Assembly: GCF_014651995.1 (NCBI RefSeq)
Contig: NZ_BMXY01000001.1
Span: forward strand, 1,696,449-1,741,615
Source: Cognatilysobacter xinjiangensis
GTDB taxonomy: Bacteria > Pseudomonadota > Gammaproteobacteria > Xanthomonadales > Xanthomonadaceae
Direction of reading: 5' to 3'
Length of the DNA stretch: 45,167 nt
The notes below the pieces were generated by a model, which searched no databases, was not told where the DNA came from, and worked only from the letters and a program-made list of their open reading frames with translations. Position numbers and translations under genes: made by a program. Position 1 is the first letter of the stretch, and every line of letters starts with the position of its first letter. Below, in pieces: positions 24,934 through 33,928 of this stretch.

Positions 24934-26340
24934 TCAGTCTTCCGCGGACAGCTTCGCGATCGCCGCCTCGATGCGTAGCAGCGCCTCGTCGCGGCCGGCG
25001 AGGTAAACGGTGTGCGCGATGTCGGGCGATACCTGCGTGCCGGTGATCGCCACGCGCAGCGGCTGGGCGACCTTGCCCATGCCGACCTCGCAGGCGGCGG
25101 CGACGTCGTGCAGCACCATCGACACGGACTCCGGCGACCACGTCTTCAGCTCGCCCAGGCGCGCGCGTGCCTCGGTGAGCGGGCGACGCGCGGCCGCAGT
25201 GAGGTGCTTGGCGACGGCCGCGTCGTCGTAGCTGGTCAGCGGCTGGAACCACACCGCGGCGCGCTCGGCCATGTCCTTCAGCGTCTGCACGCGGTCGCGC
25301 AGTGCGACGACAAGGTCGGCGGCCTTCGGCCCGCGCGCGGGATCAAGGCCCTGCTGCTGCAGATGCCAATCCAGATGCTTCGCCACCGTGTCCGGATCAT
25401 CGCTCTTGAGGTACTGCTGGTTGAGCCAGCCGAGCTTGGCCGGATCCAGGCGCGAGGCCTTGGCATTGACGTCCTTGAGGTCGAACAGGCGCGTCATCTC
25501 TTCGATCGAGAAGATCTCCTGGTCGCCATGCGACCAGCCGAGGCGAACCAGGTAGTTCAGCAGCGCGTGCGGGAGGTAGCCCATCTCGCGGTACTGCATG
25601 ACGTCGGCCGCGCCGGTGCGCTTGGAGAGCTTGGCGCCGTGCTCGTCGAGGATCATCGGCAGGTGCGCGAAGTGCGGCACCGGCGCGTTGAGCGCGTGGT
25701 AGATGTTGATCTGCCGCGGGGTGTTGTTGACGTGGTCGTCGCCGCGCACCACGTCGGTGATGCGCATGTCGATGTCGTCGACCACCACCGCGAAGTTGTA
25801 GGTGGGATAGCCGTCGGAACGGAAGATCACCAGGTCGTCAAGCTCGTCGTTGCTGATCTCGATGCGGCCCTTGACCTTGTCCTCCCACACCACGCTGCCG
25901 CCCTGCGGGTTCTTGAAGCGGATGACGCGGTTCGGGTCGTCGCGCAGACCGGCGTTCTGCTCGCGGTAGGCGCCGTTGTAGCGGGGCTTCTCGTTCCTCG
26001 CCATCGCGGCCTCGCGCATGGCCTCGAGTTCTTCCTTGGTCTCGTAGGCGTAGTACGCCTTGCCTGCGGCGACGAGCTGCTCCGCCACCTGCCGGTAACG
26101 GTCGAGACGGTGGGTCTGGTAGATCGGGCCTTCGTCGTAGTCGAGGCCGAGCCAGTCCATCGCCTCGAGGATCGCGTCGATCGCGGCCTGGGTGCTCCGC
26201 TCCTGGTCGGTGTCCTCGATGCGCAGCACGAACTCGCCGCCGTGGCGACGCGCTTCCAGCCAGCAGTACAGCGCCGTGCGGGCGCCGCCGATGTGGAGGT
26301 AGCCCGTGGGACTGGGCGCGAAGCGGGTACGGCTGGTCAT
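24934..26340 (-). CDS. gltX: Glutamate-tRNA ligase
   Basis: A 468-residue class I aminoacyl-tRNA synthetase of usual length. HIGH-like motif [17 protein letters not shown] is at about 10-26, and the KMSKS-like motif is KLSKRTG. The catalytic Rossmann core carries [10 protein letters not shown] and the insert near [12 protein letters not shown]. The C-terminal half is the helical anticodon-binding domain. It charges tRNA-Glu in the cytoplasm. ATG 26340 starts directly at [20 protein letters not shown] -10 lies upstream. zur follows 7 bases later and is probably co-transcribed. Confidence 0.97.
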   Translation of the reverse strand: MTSRTRFAPSPTGYLHIGGARTALYCWLEARRHGGEFVLRIEDTDQERSTQAAIDAILEAMDWLGLDYDEGPIYQTHRLDRYRQVAEQLVAAGKAYYAYETKEELEAMREAAMARNEKPRYNGAYREQNAGLRDDPNRVIRFKNPQGGSVVWEDKVKGRIEISNDELDDLVIFRSDGYPTYNFAVVVDDIDMRITDVVRGDDHVNNTPRQINIYHALNAPVPHFAHLPMILDEHGAKLSKRTGAADVMQYREMGYLPHALLNYLVRLGWSHGDQEIFSIEEMTRLFDLKDVNAKASRLDPAKLGWLNQQYLKSDDPDTVAKHLDWHLQQQGLDPARGPKAADLVVALRDRVQTLKDMAERAAVWFQPLTSYDDAAVAKHLTAAARRPLTEARARLGELKTWSPESVSMVLHDVAAACEVGMGKVAQPLRVAITGTQVSPDIAHTVYLAGRDEALLRIEAAIAKLSAED

Positions 26341-26367
26341 GCGGCGGCTCGGCGGAAACGGTCCGCG

Positions 26368-26373
26368 ATTTTA
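26368..26373 (-). promoter_or_regulatory. -10 element of gltX
   Basis: On the minus strand TAAAAT lies about 28 bases before the gltX start. This would also drive zur. No clear -35 is visible. Confidence 0.5.
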
Positions 26374-26399
26374 CCGCCTGCGGGGAACCGGGCCGGTCG

Positions 26400-26645
26400 T
26401 CAGCCCTCGACGTCCACCATCAGCCAGTAGCCCTCGTGGTCGTCGGGCTGGCGCGGCAGTGCCTCCAGACGGGTCGGCTCCGGCATGGCGCCCGCCCCGC
26501 CGTGGCCGGCGATCGCCGCGCGGATCGCGTCGTCCAGCAGGTCCAAGCGCTCGGCGAGCGCCCGGCAACCGGGGAAATCGGGCAGCACGGCGTGGTATCG
26601 CCGCTGCTCGTCGCGGCGCACGAAGGCGAAGTAGGCCAGGCTCAT
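26400..26645 (-). CDS. HicB-like antitoxin-fold protein, no HicA partner
   Basis: An 81-residue protein with the HicB RNase-H-like pattern: YFAFVRRDEQRRYHAVLPDF, then PGC with DLLDDAIRAAIAGHG, and the closing segment YWLMVDVEG. Standard HicB proteins sit next to a short HicA toxin with a conserved Gly-His. None is present on either side (gltX on one side, lpxH divergent on the other). It may be a free-standing HicB-fold protein with another role. ATG 26645 starts the recognisable fold. Confidence 0.6.
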   Translation of the reverse strand: MSLAYFAFVRRDEQRRYHAVLPDFPGCRALAERLDLLDDAIRAAIAGHGGAGAMPEPTRLEALPRQPDDHEGYWLMVDVEG

Positions 26646-26829
26646 CCGCGCGTGCCCGGCCGGGTACCGCCGCGTTGCGCGTGGCTGGAAGATTCCCTGT
26701 ACATGCCGTCCGCCCCCCCGGTCGTGATCGGTCGATCCGACTATACGCCTGCGCTCCGGGGCACCGATGCGCACGCACGGCACTTGCCATCCCTCGGCCG
26801 CGCTGCGCAAGGACGCGCAACGCGCCACC

Positions 26830-26841
26830 TACAATGCCGGC
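26830..26841 (+). promoter_or_regulatory. TACAAT -10 element placed for a leaderless lpxH transcript
   Basis: TACAAT at 26830-26835 is followed by six bases and ATG 26842. No ribosome-binding site is present. Same geometry as upstream of 2290 and 14672. Confidence 0.5.
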
Positions 26842-27576
26842 ATGGCCACCCTCTTTATTTCCGACCTGCACCTCGACGAGTCGCGTCCGGACATCACCGC
26901 GCTGTTCCTGCGCTTCCTGCGGGATGAGGCGCGCGGCGCGCGGGCGCTCTACATCCTCGGCGACCTGTTCGAGGCCTGGGTCGGCGACGACGATCCGTCG
27001 CCGGTTGGCGCAGCGGTCGCCGCGGGCACGCGCGCGCTCGCCGACACCGGCACGCCGGTGTTCTTCATTCGCGGCAACCGCGATTTCCTGCTCGGCGCGG
27101 ACTATGCCGCGCGCGCCGGCATGCGGATCCTCAACGATCCCTCGGTGATCCTGCTCGACGGCCGCCCCATGCTGCTACTGCACGGCGACCTGCTGTGCAC
27201 CGACGACACCGGCTACATGGCGTTCCGCGCGCAGACGCGGGATCCGCGCTGGCAGGCGCAGTTCCTCGCGCAACCGCTGGCGGCGCGGCTGGCGTTCGCG
27301 CGACAGGCGCGCGAGCAGAGCCGGCAGGCGCAGGCCGCGCTGCGCGAGGCCGGCACGATGGAGACGATCACCGACGTCGCGCCGACAGCGGTCACCAGCC
27401 ATTTCGCGCGCTACGGCGTCGACCTGATGATCCACGGCCATACGCATCGCCCGGCCGTGCATACGTTGGACGCGGGCGGTCGCGAATGCCGCCGTGTCGT
27501 GCTGGGCGACTGGTACGAGCAGGGCTCGGTGCTGCGAGTGGACGGCGACGCGATCGAGCTCTCGACCCTGGCCTGA
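26842..27576 (+). CDS. lpxH: UDP-2,3-diacylglucosamine diphosphatase
   Basis: A 244-residue calcineurin-like phosphoesterase, the fourth step of lipid A synthesis, at the cytoplasmic face of the inner membrane. The metal-binding motifs appear in order: [32 protein letters not shown] and MIHGHTHRP. The length fits the family. The helical insertion region about 125-180 is present. ATG 26842 is chosen over the longer frame because the conserved protein starts there and a TACAAT hexamer ends 6 bases before. Confidence 0.94.
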   Translation: MATLFISDLHLDESRPDITALFLRFLRDEARGARALYILGDLFEAWVGDDDPSPVGAAVAAGTRALADTGTPVFFIRGNRDFLLGADYAARAGMRILNDPSVILLDGRPMLLLHGDLLCTDDTGYMAFRAQTRDPRWQAQFLAQPLAARLAFARQAREQSRQAQAALREAGTMETITDVAPTAVTSHFARYGVDLMIHGHTHRPAVHTLDAGGRECRRVVLGDWYEQGSVLRVDGDAIELSTLA

Positions 27577-27588
27577 CGCAGCCGCGAT

Positions 27589-28395
27589 TCAGTTCGCCAG
27601 CGACTCCAGCGACTCGAGTTCCTCGGCGTCGAAGCCGGCCTCCAGCCGCGCTTCCCGGTTGAACGGCCCGTACAGCACGGCGCGCGCATAGTCGGCCAGC
27701 AACGCCTTGAACGTCGACTGCGGCTCCAGCCCGCGCTGCGCGCAGTGCCAGCGGAACCAGCGGCTGCCCGCGGCGACGTGGGCGACTTCCTCGCGCAGGA
27801 TCACCTCCAGCACGTCGGCGGTCGTGTCGTCGCCCAGCTGGCGCAGCTTCACGATCATGCCCGGCGTGACGTCGAGCCCGCGCGCCTCCAGCACGCGCGG
27901 CACCAGCGCCATGCGCGCGAGGCCGTCGTGCGCGGTCTTCTCGGCCATTTCCCACAGGCCGTTGTGCGCGTCGAAATCGCCGTAGTCCCGACCCATCGAC
28001 GCGAGGCGCGCGCGCAGCATCGTGAAGTGGCGCGCCTCGTCGTTGGCGACCGCCACCCAGTCCTCGTAGAACTTCGCTGGCATGCCGCGGTAGCGGTAGA
28101 CGGCGTCCCAGGCGAGGTCGATCGCGTTGAACTCGATGTGCGCGATCGCGTGCACGAACGCGGCGAGGCCCTCGGGGGTACCGAAGCCGCGCTTGGGGAG
28201 ATCGCGCGCGTGCACGAGGCGCGGTCGCTCCGGGCGGCCGGGCATTGCGATCGGTTCGGGGCCCGGCGCATCGGTGCGCGGCAGGACCGCGCCGCGCTGG
28301 AAGCGCTCGAACGCGTCGAAGGTGCAGGCGACCTTCTCGTCGGGCGAGGCAGCGCGCAGGCAGAGCAGCGCCGCCGCGTGAAGGCAGCCGGGCAT
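27589..28395 (-). CDS. DUF455 ferritin-like protein
   Basis: A 268-residue protein of the DUF455 family, a ferritin-like four-helix fold. Carboxylate and histidine residues of a di-metal site are seen in HIEFNAIDLAWD, ANDEARHFTML, and REEVAHVAAGSRWFRW. The enzymatic role is unknown; the fold is shared with MiaE-like tRNA hydroxylases. ATG 28395 overlaps the preceding RraB-like stop by one base, so it is the last gene of the purF run. Confidence 0.85.
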   Translation of the reverse strand: MPGCLHAAALLCLRAASPDEKVACTFDAFERFQRGAVLPRTDAPGPEPIAMPGRPERPRLVHARDLPKRGFGTPEGLAAFVHAIAHIEFNAIDLAWDAVYRYRGMPAKFYEDWVAVANDEARHFTMLRARLASMGRDYGDFDAHNGLWEMAEKTAHDGLARMALVPRVLEARGLDVTPGMIVKLRQLGDDTTADVLEVILREEVAHVAAGSRWFRWHCAQRGLEPQSTFKALLADYARAVLYGPFNREARLEAGFDAEELESLESLAN

Positions 28396-28769
28396 CAGGC
28401 CGCGTCGTCGCCGTCGTCGATGGGACCCGCGGCGCGCGAGCATTCCCAGCCGTCAGGGTAGCCGCCGAAGGATTCGGCGAGCACGGTCAGCTCCTTCTCG
28501 AGCCTGGTGATATCCCCATGGCGCGGCGCCATGTGCCGGCTCGCGGTCACCTGCCAGATGCCGTCCTCGACCAGCGCCGGCACCGACACGATGAGGTCGG
28601 GTTGCAGCTTGGCCGCATCGGCGAAGGCGGCCGCCGCGGCCTCGTCGGCGAACACGAGGTGGAAGTCGATCTCGCGCGGGATGGTGAGGTCGTCGCCGTC
28701 CTCGAGCATGGCGCGCAGCACGTCGCCGTTCTCGTCGTCGGGCAGCATCGCGAACTGCAGTGATTTCAT
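28395..28769 (-). CDS. RraB-family ribonuclease E inhibitor-like protein
   Basis: A 124-residue acidic protein with the RraB-family pattern: DGDDLTIPREIDFHLVFADEAAAAAFA and a C-terminal part ending FGGYPDGWECSRAA. In E. coli RraB binds RNase E and modifies RNA decay. Whether this homologue does so is not known. ATG 28769 lies one base after the purF stop; the extra upstream codons of the longer frame are within purF and rejected. It overlaps the DUF455 gene by one base. Confidence 0.82.
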   Translation of the reverse strand: MKSLQFAMLPDDENGDVLRAMLEDGDDLTIPREIDFHLVFADEAAAAAFADAAKLQPDLIVSVPALVEDGIWQVTASRHMAPRHGDITRLEKELTVLAESFGGYPDGWECSRAAGPIDDGDDAA

Positions 28770-28770
28770 G

Positions 28771-30240
28771 TCAGCCGGCCTTCCGCGCCTGCTTGGCGGC
28801 ATCGGAGCGCAGCTGCTGGATGCGCTCGAAGTAGCCCGGCTCCACGCCGGTGACGTATTCGCCGGAGAAGCACGACGAATCGAAGTGCTCGATGCGGTGC
28901 TTGGGGCCGGACACCGCGTCCTCCAGATCGGCGAGGTCCTGGTAGATCAGCCAGTCGCAGCCGAGCAGCTCCTGCACTTGCTCGTCGGTGCGGCCGTGCG
29001 CGACGAGTTCCTCGGCCGACGGCATGTCGATGCCGTAGATGTTCGGAAAACGCACCGGCGGCGCGGCGGAGGCGAGGTAGACCTTGTTGGCGCCGGCGTC
29101 GCGAGCCATCTGCACGATCTGCTTTGACGTGGTGCCGCGCACGATCGAGTCGTCGACCAGCAGCACGTTGCGCCGGCGGAATTCCAGCGGGATCGGATTG
29201 AGCTTGCGGCGCACCGACTTCGCGCGCTCACCCTGCCCCGGCATGATGAAGGTGCGCCCGACGTATCGGTTCTTGATGAAGCCCTCGCGGTACTTCACGC
29301 CGAGCACATTGGCGATTTCCAGCGCGGCGTCGCGCGAGGTATCGGGAATCGGGATGACCACGTCGATGTCGTGGTCCGGACGCAGGCGCAGGATCTTCTC
29401 GCCGAGCTTCTGGCCCATGCGCATGCGCGCCTTGTGCACCGACACGTCGTCCATCATCGAATCGGGGCGCGCGAAGTAGACGTATTCGAAGATGCACGGC
29501 GAGACCGGCCTTTCCTCGGCGCACTGGCGCGCGTGCAGCGTGCCGTCCTTGGTGACGACGATGCCCTCGCCGGGGCGCACGTCGCGCAGGCGTTCGTAGC
29601 CGAGCAGGTCGAGCGCGACCGACTCGGACGCGATCGCGTATTCGTCGCCGCCCTCGCGCACGCGCTTGCCGATCACCAGCGGGCGCACGCCGTTCTGGTC
29701 GCGGAACGCCACCAGCCCGAAGCCGAGCACGGTGATGACCACCGCGTAGCCGCCCACGCAGCGGCGATGCACGCCCTCGATCGCACGGAACACCGACTCG
29801 GGTGTCAGCTCGCCCTGCGTGTCGAGCTCGTGCGCGAATACGTTGAGCAGCACTTCCGAGTCGGACTCGGTATTGACGTTGCGCTTGTCCTGCTCGAACA
29901 CCTCGCGGCGCAGCGCGTCGGTATTGATCAGGTTGCCGTTATGGGCGAGTGCGATGCCGTAGGGCGAGTTGACGTAGAACGGCTGCGCCTCGTCGCAACC
30001 GGCGCTGCCGGCGGTGGGATAGCGGCAGTGGCCGATGCCGAAGTTGCCGTGCAGCAGTTGCATCGACGCTTCGTCGAAGACGTCACTGACCAGGCCGTTG
30101 CCCTTGTGCACGCGGATCTTGGTGCCGCTGGCGGTGGCGATGCCCGCGGCGTCCTGGCCGCGGTGCTGGAGCACGGTCAGCCCGTCATAGAGCTGGCCCG
30201 CGACGTCGCTGTGGCCGACGATTCCGATGATGCCGCACAT
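28771..30240 (-). CDS. purF: Amidophosphoribosyltransferase
   Basis: A 489-residue enzyme for the first step of purine synthesis (PRPP plus glutamine to phosphoribosylamine). It starts with MCGIIGIVG, whose Cys2 becomes the N-terminal nucleophile. The glutaminase domain includes HRGQDAAGI and [10 protein letters not shown]. The PRPP site is [13 protein letters not shown]. Cytoplasmic. A GCAGGA site lies upstream. It follows cvpA by 22 bases, as in E. coli. Confidence 0.97.
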   Translation of the reverse strand: MCGIIGIVGHSDVAGQLYDGLTVLQHRGQDAAGIATASGTKIRVHKGNGLVSDVFDEASMQLLHGNFGIGHCRYPTAGSAGCDEAQPFYVNSPYGIALAHNGNLINTDALRREVFEQDKRNVNTESDSEVLLNVFAHELDTQGELTPESVFRAIEGVHRRCVGGYAVVITVLGFGLVAFRDQNGVRPLVIGKRVREGGDEYAIASESVALDLLGYERLRDVRPGEGIVVTKDGTLHARQCAEERPVSPCIFEYVYFARPDSMMDDVSVHKARMRMGQKLGEKILRLRPDHDIDVVIPIPDTSRDAALEIANVLGVKYREGFIKNRYVGRTFIMPGQGERAKSVRRKLNPIPLEFRRRNVLLVDDSIVRGTTSKQIVQMARDAGANKVYLASAAPPVRFPNIYGIDMPSAEELVAHGRTDEQVQELLGCDWLIYQDLADLEDAVSGPKHRIEHFDSSCFSGEYVTGVEPGYFERIQQLRSDAAKQARKAG

Positions 30241-30262
30241 GGTTCGGTGTCCTGCAGAAAAA

Positions 30263-30811
30263 TCAGGCGGGAAGACCCGGTAATGGGGGCATGACCGGGA
30301 AGTTTCGAGCGGGCGCATTCCCGTCGAGGTCGAGGCGCTCGCGCGCCCAGACCGGCAGCCAGGTCGACAGCCAGCGCGCGCCGGGCTTGAACACCGGCAG
30401 CAGCGCCGACGCCTGCCAGTGCGGCTGGCGCGTGACCGGCGTGAAACCGAGCATCAGCACGATTACACAGGCCATCGCGAAGCCGCGCAGGCCGCCCAGC
30501 GCGAGGCCGAGCATGCGATCGACGCCGTCCAGTCCCGCCGCGCGCAGCATGCGCCGGGCAATGAAGGCGAAGATCGCGACCACCAGCGACGTGGCGAGAA
30601 AACACAGGCCGTAGCCGGCGAGCAGCTGCGCGGGCGTCGGGTCATAGCCGTCGGACAGCATGCGGGCGACGCCGCCGCCGAGCGTGATCGCGCAGATGCC
30701 GCCCAGCAGCCATGCCGCGAGCGAGGCGATGACACCGACGAAGCCGCGCATCAGGCCCGTCAGCGCGGAGACGCCGAGGATCGCCAGCAGCAGCCAGTCG
30801 ATCGGGCCCAT
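30263..30811 (-). CDS. cvpA: CvpA-family membrane protein
   Basis: A 182-residue inner-membrane protein with four hydrophobic segments (about 5-22, 30-48, 64-85, 105-125) and the CvpA signature [16 protein letters not shown]. The C-terminal tail is cytoplasmic or periplasmic and Pro-rich ([12 protein letters not shown]). In E. coli it is needed for colicin V production and envelope stress tolerance. Located between the SPOR gene and purF, the conserved context. Confidence 0.92.
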   Translation of the reverse strand: MGPIDWLLLAILGVSALTGLMRGFVGVIASLAAWLLGGICAITLGGGVARMLSDGYDPTPAQLLAGYGLCFLATSLVVAIFAFIARRMLRAAGLDGVDRMLGLALGGLRGFAMACVIVLMLGFTPVTRQPHWQASALLPVFKPGARWLSTWLPVWARERLDLDGNAPARNFPVMPPLPGLPA

Positions 30812-30814
30812 CGA

Positions 30815-31822
30815 TCAGGGATGCTGCCGCACGATGCCGCTCACGCCGACCTTCGCGGCCACCTGCGCGCGCAGCGCATCGGCCTGCGCGCGATCCGGCA
30901 CCGGCCCGACGCGTACGCGGCTGAGCGTGCCGCGATCGGTATTCACCTGTTCGACGAAGGCGGAGAAACCCGCGGCCCGCACGCGGTCGCGCAGGCGCGT
31001 GGCCTCGTCGGCATTGGCGAACGCGCCGAGCTGCACGGCGAAACCGACGCCGGCGGCGGCCGGCGCGGTCGTCGGCGACGGCGGCACCGGCGGCGTGACC
31101 GGACGCGGCGGCTCGCTGGCGGCGGGCGTGGTGCGGTCGGTACCGGCCGTGACGGTGGTCGCCGGCGTCGTGGCGGCCGTGCGCGGCGCGGTCGCGACGG
31201 TGGTGGCGGGCGTGGTCGGCGGCAGCGCGACGGGCTTGGCGGCGGGCGTGGCCGGCAGCGCCGTGGTCTGGGCCCCCGCGGCGGCGGCCGACGGCGTAGC
31301 GGCATCCAGCACCACTACCTTCGCGTTCACGTCGCTGCGAACGCGCGCCGCAGCCAGGCGCGCGGTTTCGGCATCGGCAGACGTCGGATACGGGCCGATG
31401 CGCACGCGGTAGACGGTTCGCGTGCCGAGCGTGGTCGGTTCCTGATACGCAGGCAGTCGCGCCGCGGCCAACGCGGCCACTACGCGCGCGGCGTCGGTCG
31501 TCGTCGCATAGCTGCCGAAGTTCACCGCGTAGTCGCCGGCGGCGGTCGTCGGGCCGGCGGGTGCGACGGCCGGCGTCGCACCGGCCGGCGGCTCGACGGG
31601 CGTCGCGGTTACCGGCGCCTGCGTGTCGGCGGGCGTTGCGAGCGGCAGGTCGAACGTGCGCGTGTCGCCATTGGCTTCGGCCGGCGCGTTCGGCACGCGC
31701 AATGGCACCCGCGAGGCGCCACTGTCGGGGGCCGGGTCCATCACCAGAAGGGGCAGGAAGACCACTGCGAGGGCGACGAGTACCGCCGCGCCGAGCAGCC
31801 GCTGTTTCAGGGCAGGTTCCAT
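30815..31822 (-). CDS. Membrane-anchored protein with two SPOR domains (DedD position)
   Basis: A 335-residue protein. Residues about 9-28 form one N-terminal transmembrane helix. A SPOR domain lies at about 97-171 (DYAVNFGSYATTTDAARVVA to VVVL), then a long Ala/Thr/Pro linker (172-258), and a second SPOR domain at about 259-335 (VGFAVQLGAFANADEATRLRD). SPOR domains bind denuded septal peptidoglycan. It holds the dedD place in the folC-dedD-cvpA-purF block, but E. coli DedD has only one SPOR domain. A cell-division role is inferred. Confidence 0.85.
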   Translation of the reverse strand: MEPALKQRLLGAAVLVALAVVFLPLLVMDPAPDSGASRVPLRVPNAPAEANGDTRTFDLPLATPADTQAPVTATPVEPPAGATPAVAPAGPTTAAGDYAVNFGSYATTTDAARVVAALAAARLPAYQEPTTLGTRTVYRVRIGPYPTSADAETARLAAARVRSDVNAKVVVLDAATPSAAAAGAQTTALPATPAAKPVALPPTTPATTVATAPRTAATTPATTVTAGTDRTTPAASEPPRPVTPPVPPSPTTAPAAAGVGFAVQLGAFANADEATRLRDRVRAAGFSAFVEQVNTDRGTLSRVRVGPVPDRAQADALRAQVAAKVGVSGIVRQHP

Positions 31823-31865
31823 CGGGTCCGCAGGCGGCGGGGAGCGGCCCGCCTTCTCGACGCGA

Positions 31866-31871
31866 ATTATA
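31866..31871 (-). promoter_or_regulatory. Consensus -10 element for the SPOR-cvpA-purF run
   Basis: On the minus strand a perfect TATAAT followed by TCGCG, about 44 bases before the SPOR gene start. The same TATAATTCGCG occurs before tdh at 40740. No strong -35 is visible. Confidence 0.6.
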
Positions 31872-31910
31872 CGCGTCGCCCCCGCCCTGCCCGGCCGCCG
31901 TCGGCGCGGT

Positions 31911-33191
31911 TCAGCCGGCGGCGGCGGAAGCGTCCGCGCCGAGCAGCCGCAGGGCCGCGGCGGCGGTGTGGAAGGAGCCGAACACCAGCACACGGTCGCC
32001 CGGCTGCGGTGCGATGCCGGTCAGCGCTGTCTCAACGTCCGCCCAGCGCGTCGCGCCGGCGGCTGCCGTGTCCTGCAGGCGCGCGGCCGTGGCCTCGACG
32101 TCGGTGCCGCGCGGGCCGTGGCCAGCCAGGCCCGCGACATGCCAGGCATCGATGCGGCCATCCAGTGCCCGCACGATGCCCGCCGCGTCCTTGTCGCCGA
32201 GCGCAGCGAACAGCGCATGCACGCGGCCGCTCGCGGGCGCGCCGTCGAGCCAGCCGGCCAGCTGGCGCGCGGCCTGCGGGTTGTGCGCGACGTCGACCAC
32301 GTACTCGACGCCGCCGCGCTCGATGCGCTGCAGCCGCGCGGGCACCCGTGCGCCGGCGACGCCCTCGCGCAGCGCGCATTCGTCGATGACGAGCGGGCTC
32401 GCCCGCAGCGCGGCGATCGCGACCGCCGCATTACGCAGTTGCGCAGGCGCGGCGAGCGCCGGCATCGGCAGTTCGGCCTCGAAACCGACTTCGCGCCAGC
32501 CCCAGCCGTTCGCGTCGGCATCGCGATCGATGAAGAAGTCGCAGCCGATCCGCCAGGCTTTCGCGCCGATCGCGTACGCATGACGCAGCACGCTGGACGG
32601 CGGGTCGTCGTCGCCCAGTACCAGCGGCTTCCATGCGCGTGCGATCCCGGCTTTCTCGAAACCGATCGTCTCGACGTCGTCGCCCAGCCAGTCCTGGTGA
32701 TCGAGGTCGACGGTGGTAATCACCGCCACGTCGGCGTCGACGAGATTGGTCGCATCCAGCCGGCCGCCGAGGCCGACCTCGAGGATCGCGAGGTCGAGCC
32801 GCGCGCGCTCGAACAGCCCCAGCGCGGCGAGCGTGCCGACTTCGAAATAGGTGAGCGTGGTATCGCCACGCGCGGCCTCGATCGCTTCGAAGGCCTCGAC
32901 GATGGCCGCGTCGTCGGCGTCGCGGCCGTCGATGCGGATGCGCTCGTTGTAGCGCAGCAGGTGCGGCGACGTGTACGCGCCGACGCGCAGCCCCTGCGCG
33001 CGCGCGATCGCTTCGATGAACGCGACGTTCGAGCCCTTGCCGTTGGTGCCGCCGACGGTGATCACCACCGGCGCCGGGCGCGCCAGCCCCAGCCGCGCAT
33101 GCACGGTGCGGATGCGGTCGAGGCCGAGGTCGATCGAGCGCGGATGCTGGCGCTCGAGGCGCTCGAGCCAGTCGTTGAGGGCGGTGGACAT
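31911..33191 (-). CDS. folC: Bifunctional folylpolyglutamate/dihydrofolate synthase
   Basis: A 426-residue Mur-ligase-like enzyme that adds glutamate to folates and joins it to dihydropteroate. P-loop GGTNGKGSN is at about 47-55, the lid region YTSPHLLRYNERIRI follows, then the Ω-loop TYFEVGTLAALGLF, and TTVDLDHQDWLG. The C-terminal domain starts near VVDVAHNPQA. Usual family length. It lies 88 bases upstream of the SPOR gene, the standard context, but its upstream neighbour is not accD. Confidence 0.95.
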   Translation of the reverse strand: MSTALNDWLERLERQHPRSIDLGLDRIRTVHARLGLARPAPVVITVGGTNGKGSNVAFIEAIARAQGLRVGAYTSPHLLRYNERIRIDGRDADDAAIVEAFEAIEAARGDTTLTYFEVGTLAALGLFERARLDLAILEVGLGGRLDATNLVDADVAVITTVDLDHQDWLGDDVETIGFEKAGIARAWKPLVLGDDDPPSSVLRHAYAIGAKAWRIGCDFFIDRDADANGWGWREVGFEAELPMPALAAPAQLRNAAVAIAALRASPLVIDECALREGVAGARVPARLQRIERGGVEYVVDVAHNPQAARQLAGWLDGAPASGRVHALFAALGDKDAAGIVRALDGRIDAWHVAGLAGHGPRGTDVEATAARLQDTAAAGATRWADVETALTGIAPQPGDRVLVFGSFHTAAAALRLLGADASAAAG

Positions 33192-33218
33192 CGGTGGCCG
33201 GGCGGGAAAAGGCGCGCG

Positions 33219-33224
33219 ATTGTC
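33219..33224 (-). promoter_or_regulatory. Candidate -10 element of folC
   Basis: GACAAT on the minus strand, followed by CGCGCG, about 27 bases before the folC start, in the 85-base gap after the phosphatase gene. Confidence 0.35.
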
Positions 33225-33276
33225 GCCGATCGCGGCGACGGCGCGGGCGGGAGTCCGCGCCGAAGCCGCAACCCGT

Positions 33277-33918
33277 TCAGAGCGCGCGATGCACCGCTTC
33301 GCCGAACAGAGCGGTGTGATGGCTGCAGTCGTTCAGGCGCACGACGTCGAGGCGGTCGACGGACGGGCCTTCCAGCAGGTTCACCGTCGTCGGCGCCTGC
33401 CGGAAGCGCCAGAGATGGGCGAGCGGCAGGCCGAGTACGCGGCAGAGCAGCACGCGGTTCACCGCGTCGTGCGCGACGACCAGCAGCGTGTCGTGGTCGC
33501 CGAGGCCCTCGCAGGCGCGTGCGAGCGCCGGCCACGCCCGGTCGAGCACATGCTGCAGCGATTCGCCGCCCGGCATCAGCACGTCGTGCGGCGCGTCGCG
33601 CCAAGCGGCGAGGCGCTCGCCGTCGCGCGCGCGGATCTCGCTGGCGAGCAGGCCCTCCCATTCGCCGTGCGCGATCTCCATCAGGCCGGGATCGGTGCCG
33701 AGCATCGGCGCACGTTCGCCGAGCGCGATCTCGGCCGTGCGCCGCGCGCGGACGAGCGGCGAGGCGACCGCGCGGCTGATCGGCACGTCGCGCAGGCGCA
33801 GCGCCAGCGCCGCGGCCTGCGCTTCGCCGACCGGCGAGAGCGCGATGTCTTCCTGGCCCTGGTAGCGGCCTTCGGCGTTCCAGGGCGTTTCGCCGTGGCG
33901 GGCGAGGATGATCTTCAT
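33277..33918 (-). CDS. Histidine-phosphatase-family enzyme, likely metal-independent phosphoserine phosphatase
   Basis: A 213-residue enzyme of the histidine phosphatase (dPGM-like) superfamily. The phospho-acceptor is His8 in LARHGETPWNAEGRYQG, with Arg7, Asn14, Gly21 and Gln22. Arg58-Arg60 lie in RARRTAEIA. The acid/base Glu81 is in LMEIAHGEWEG with His84. The second catalytic His is in LLVVAHDAVNR. Its start is 10 bases after the serA stop. Other members are GpmB or CobC; the serA link and His84 favour phosphoserine phosphatase. Confidence 0.85.
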   Translation of the reverse strand: MKIILARHGETPWNAEGRYQGQEDIALSPVGEAQAAALALRLRDVPISRAVASPLVRARRTAEIALGERAPMLGTDPGLMEIAHGEWEGLLASEIRARDGERLAAWRDAPHDVLMPGGESLQHVLDRAWPALARACEGLGDHDTLLVVAHDAVNRVLLCRVLGLPLAHLWRFRQAPTTVNLLEGPSVDRLDVVRLNDCSHHTALFGEAVHRAL

Positions 33919-33928
33919 GCGTACGCCC

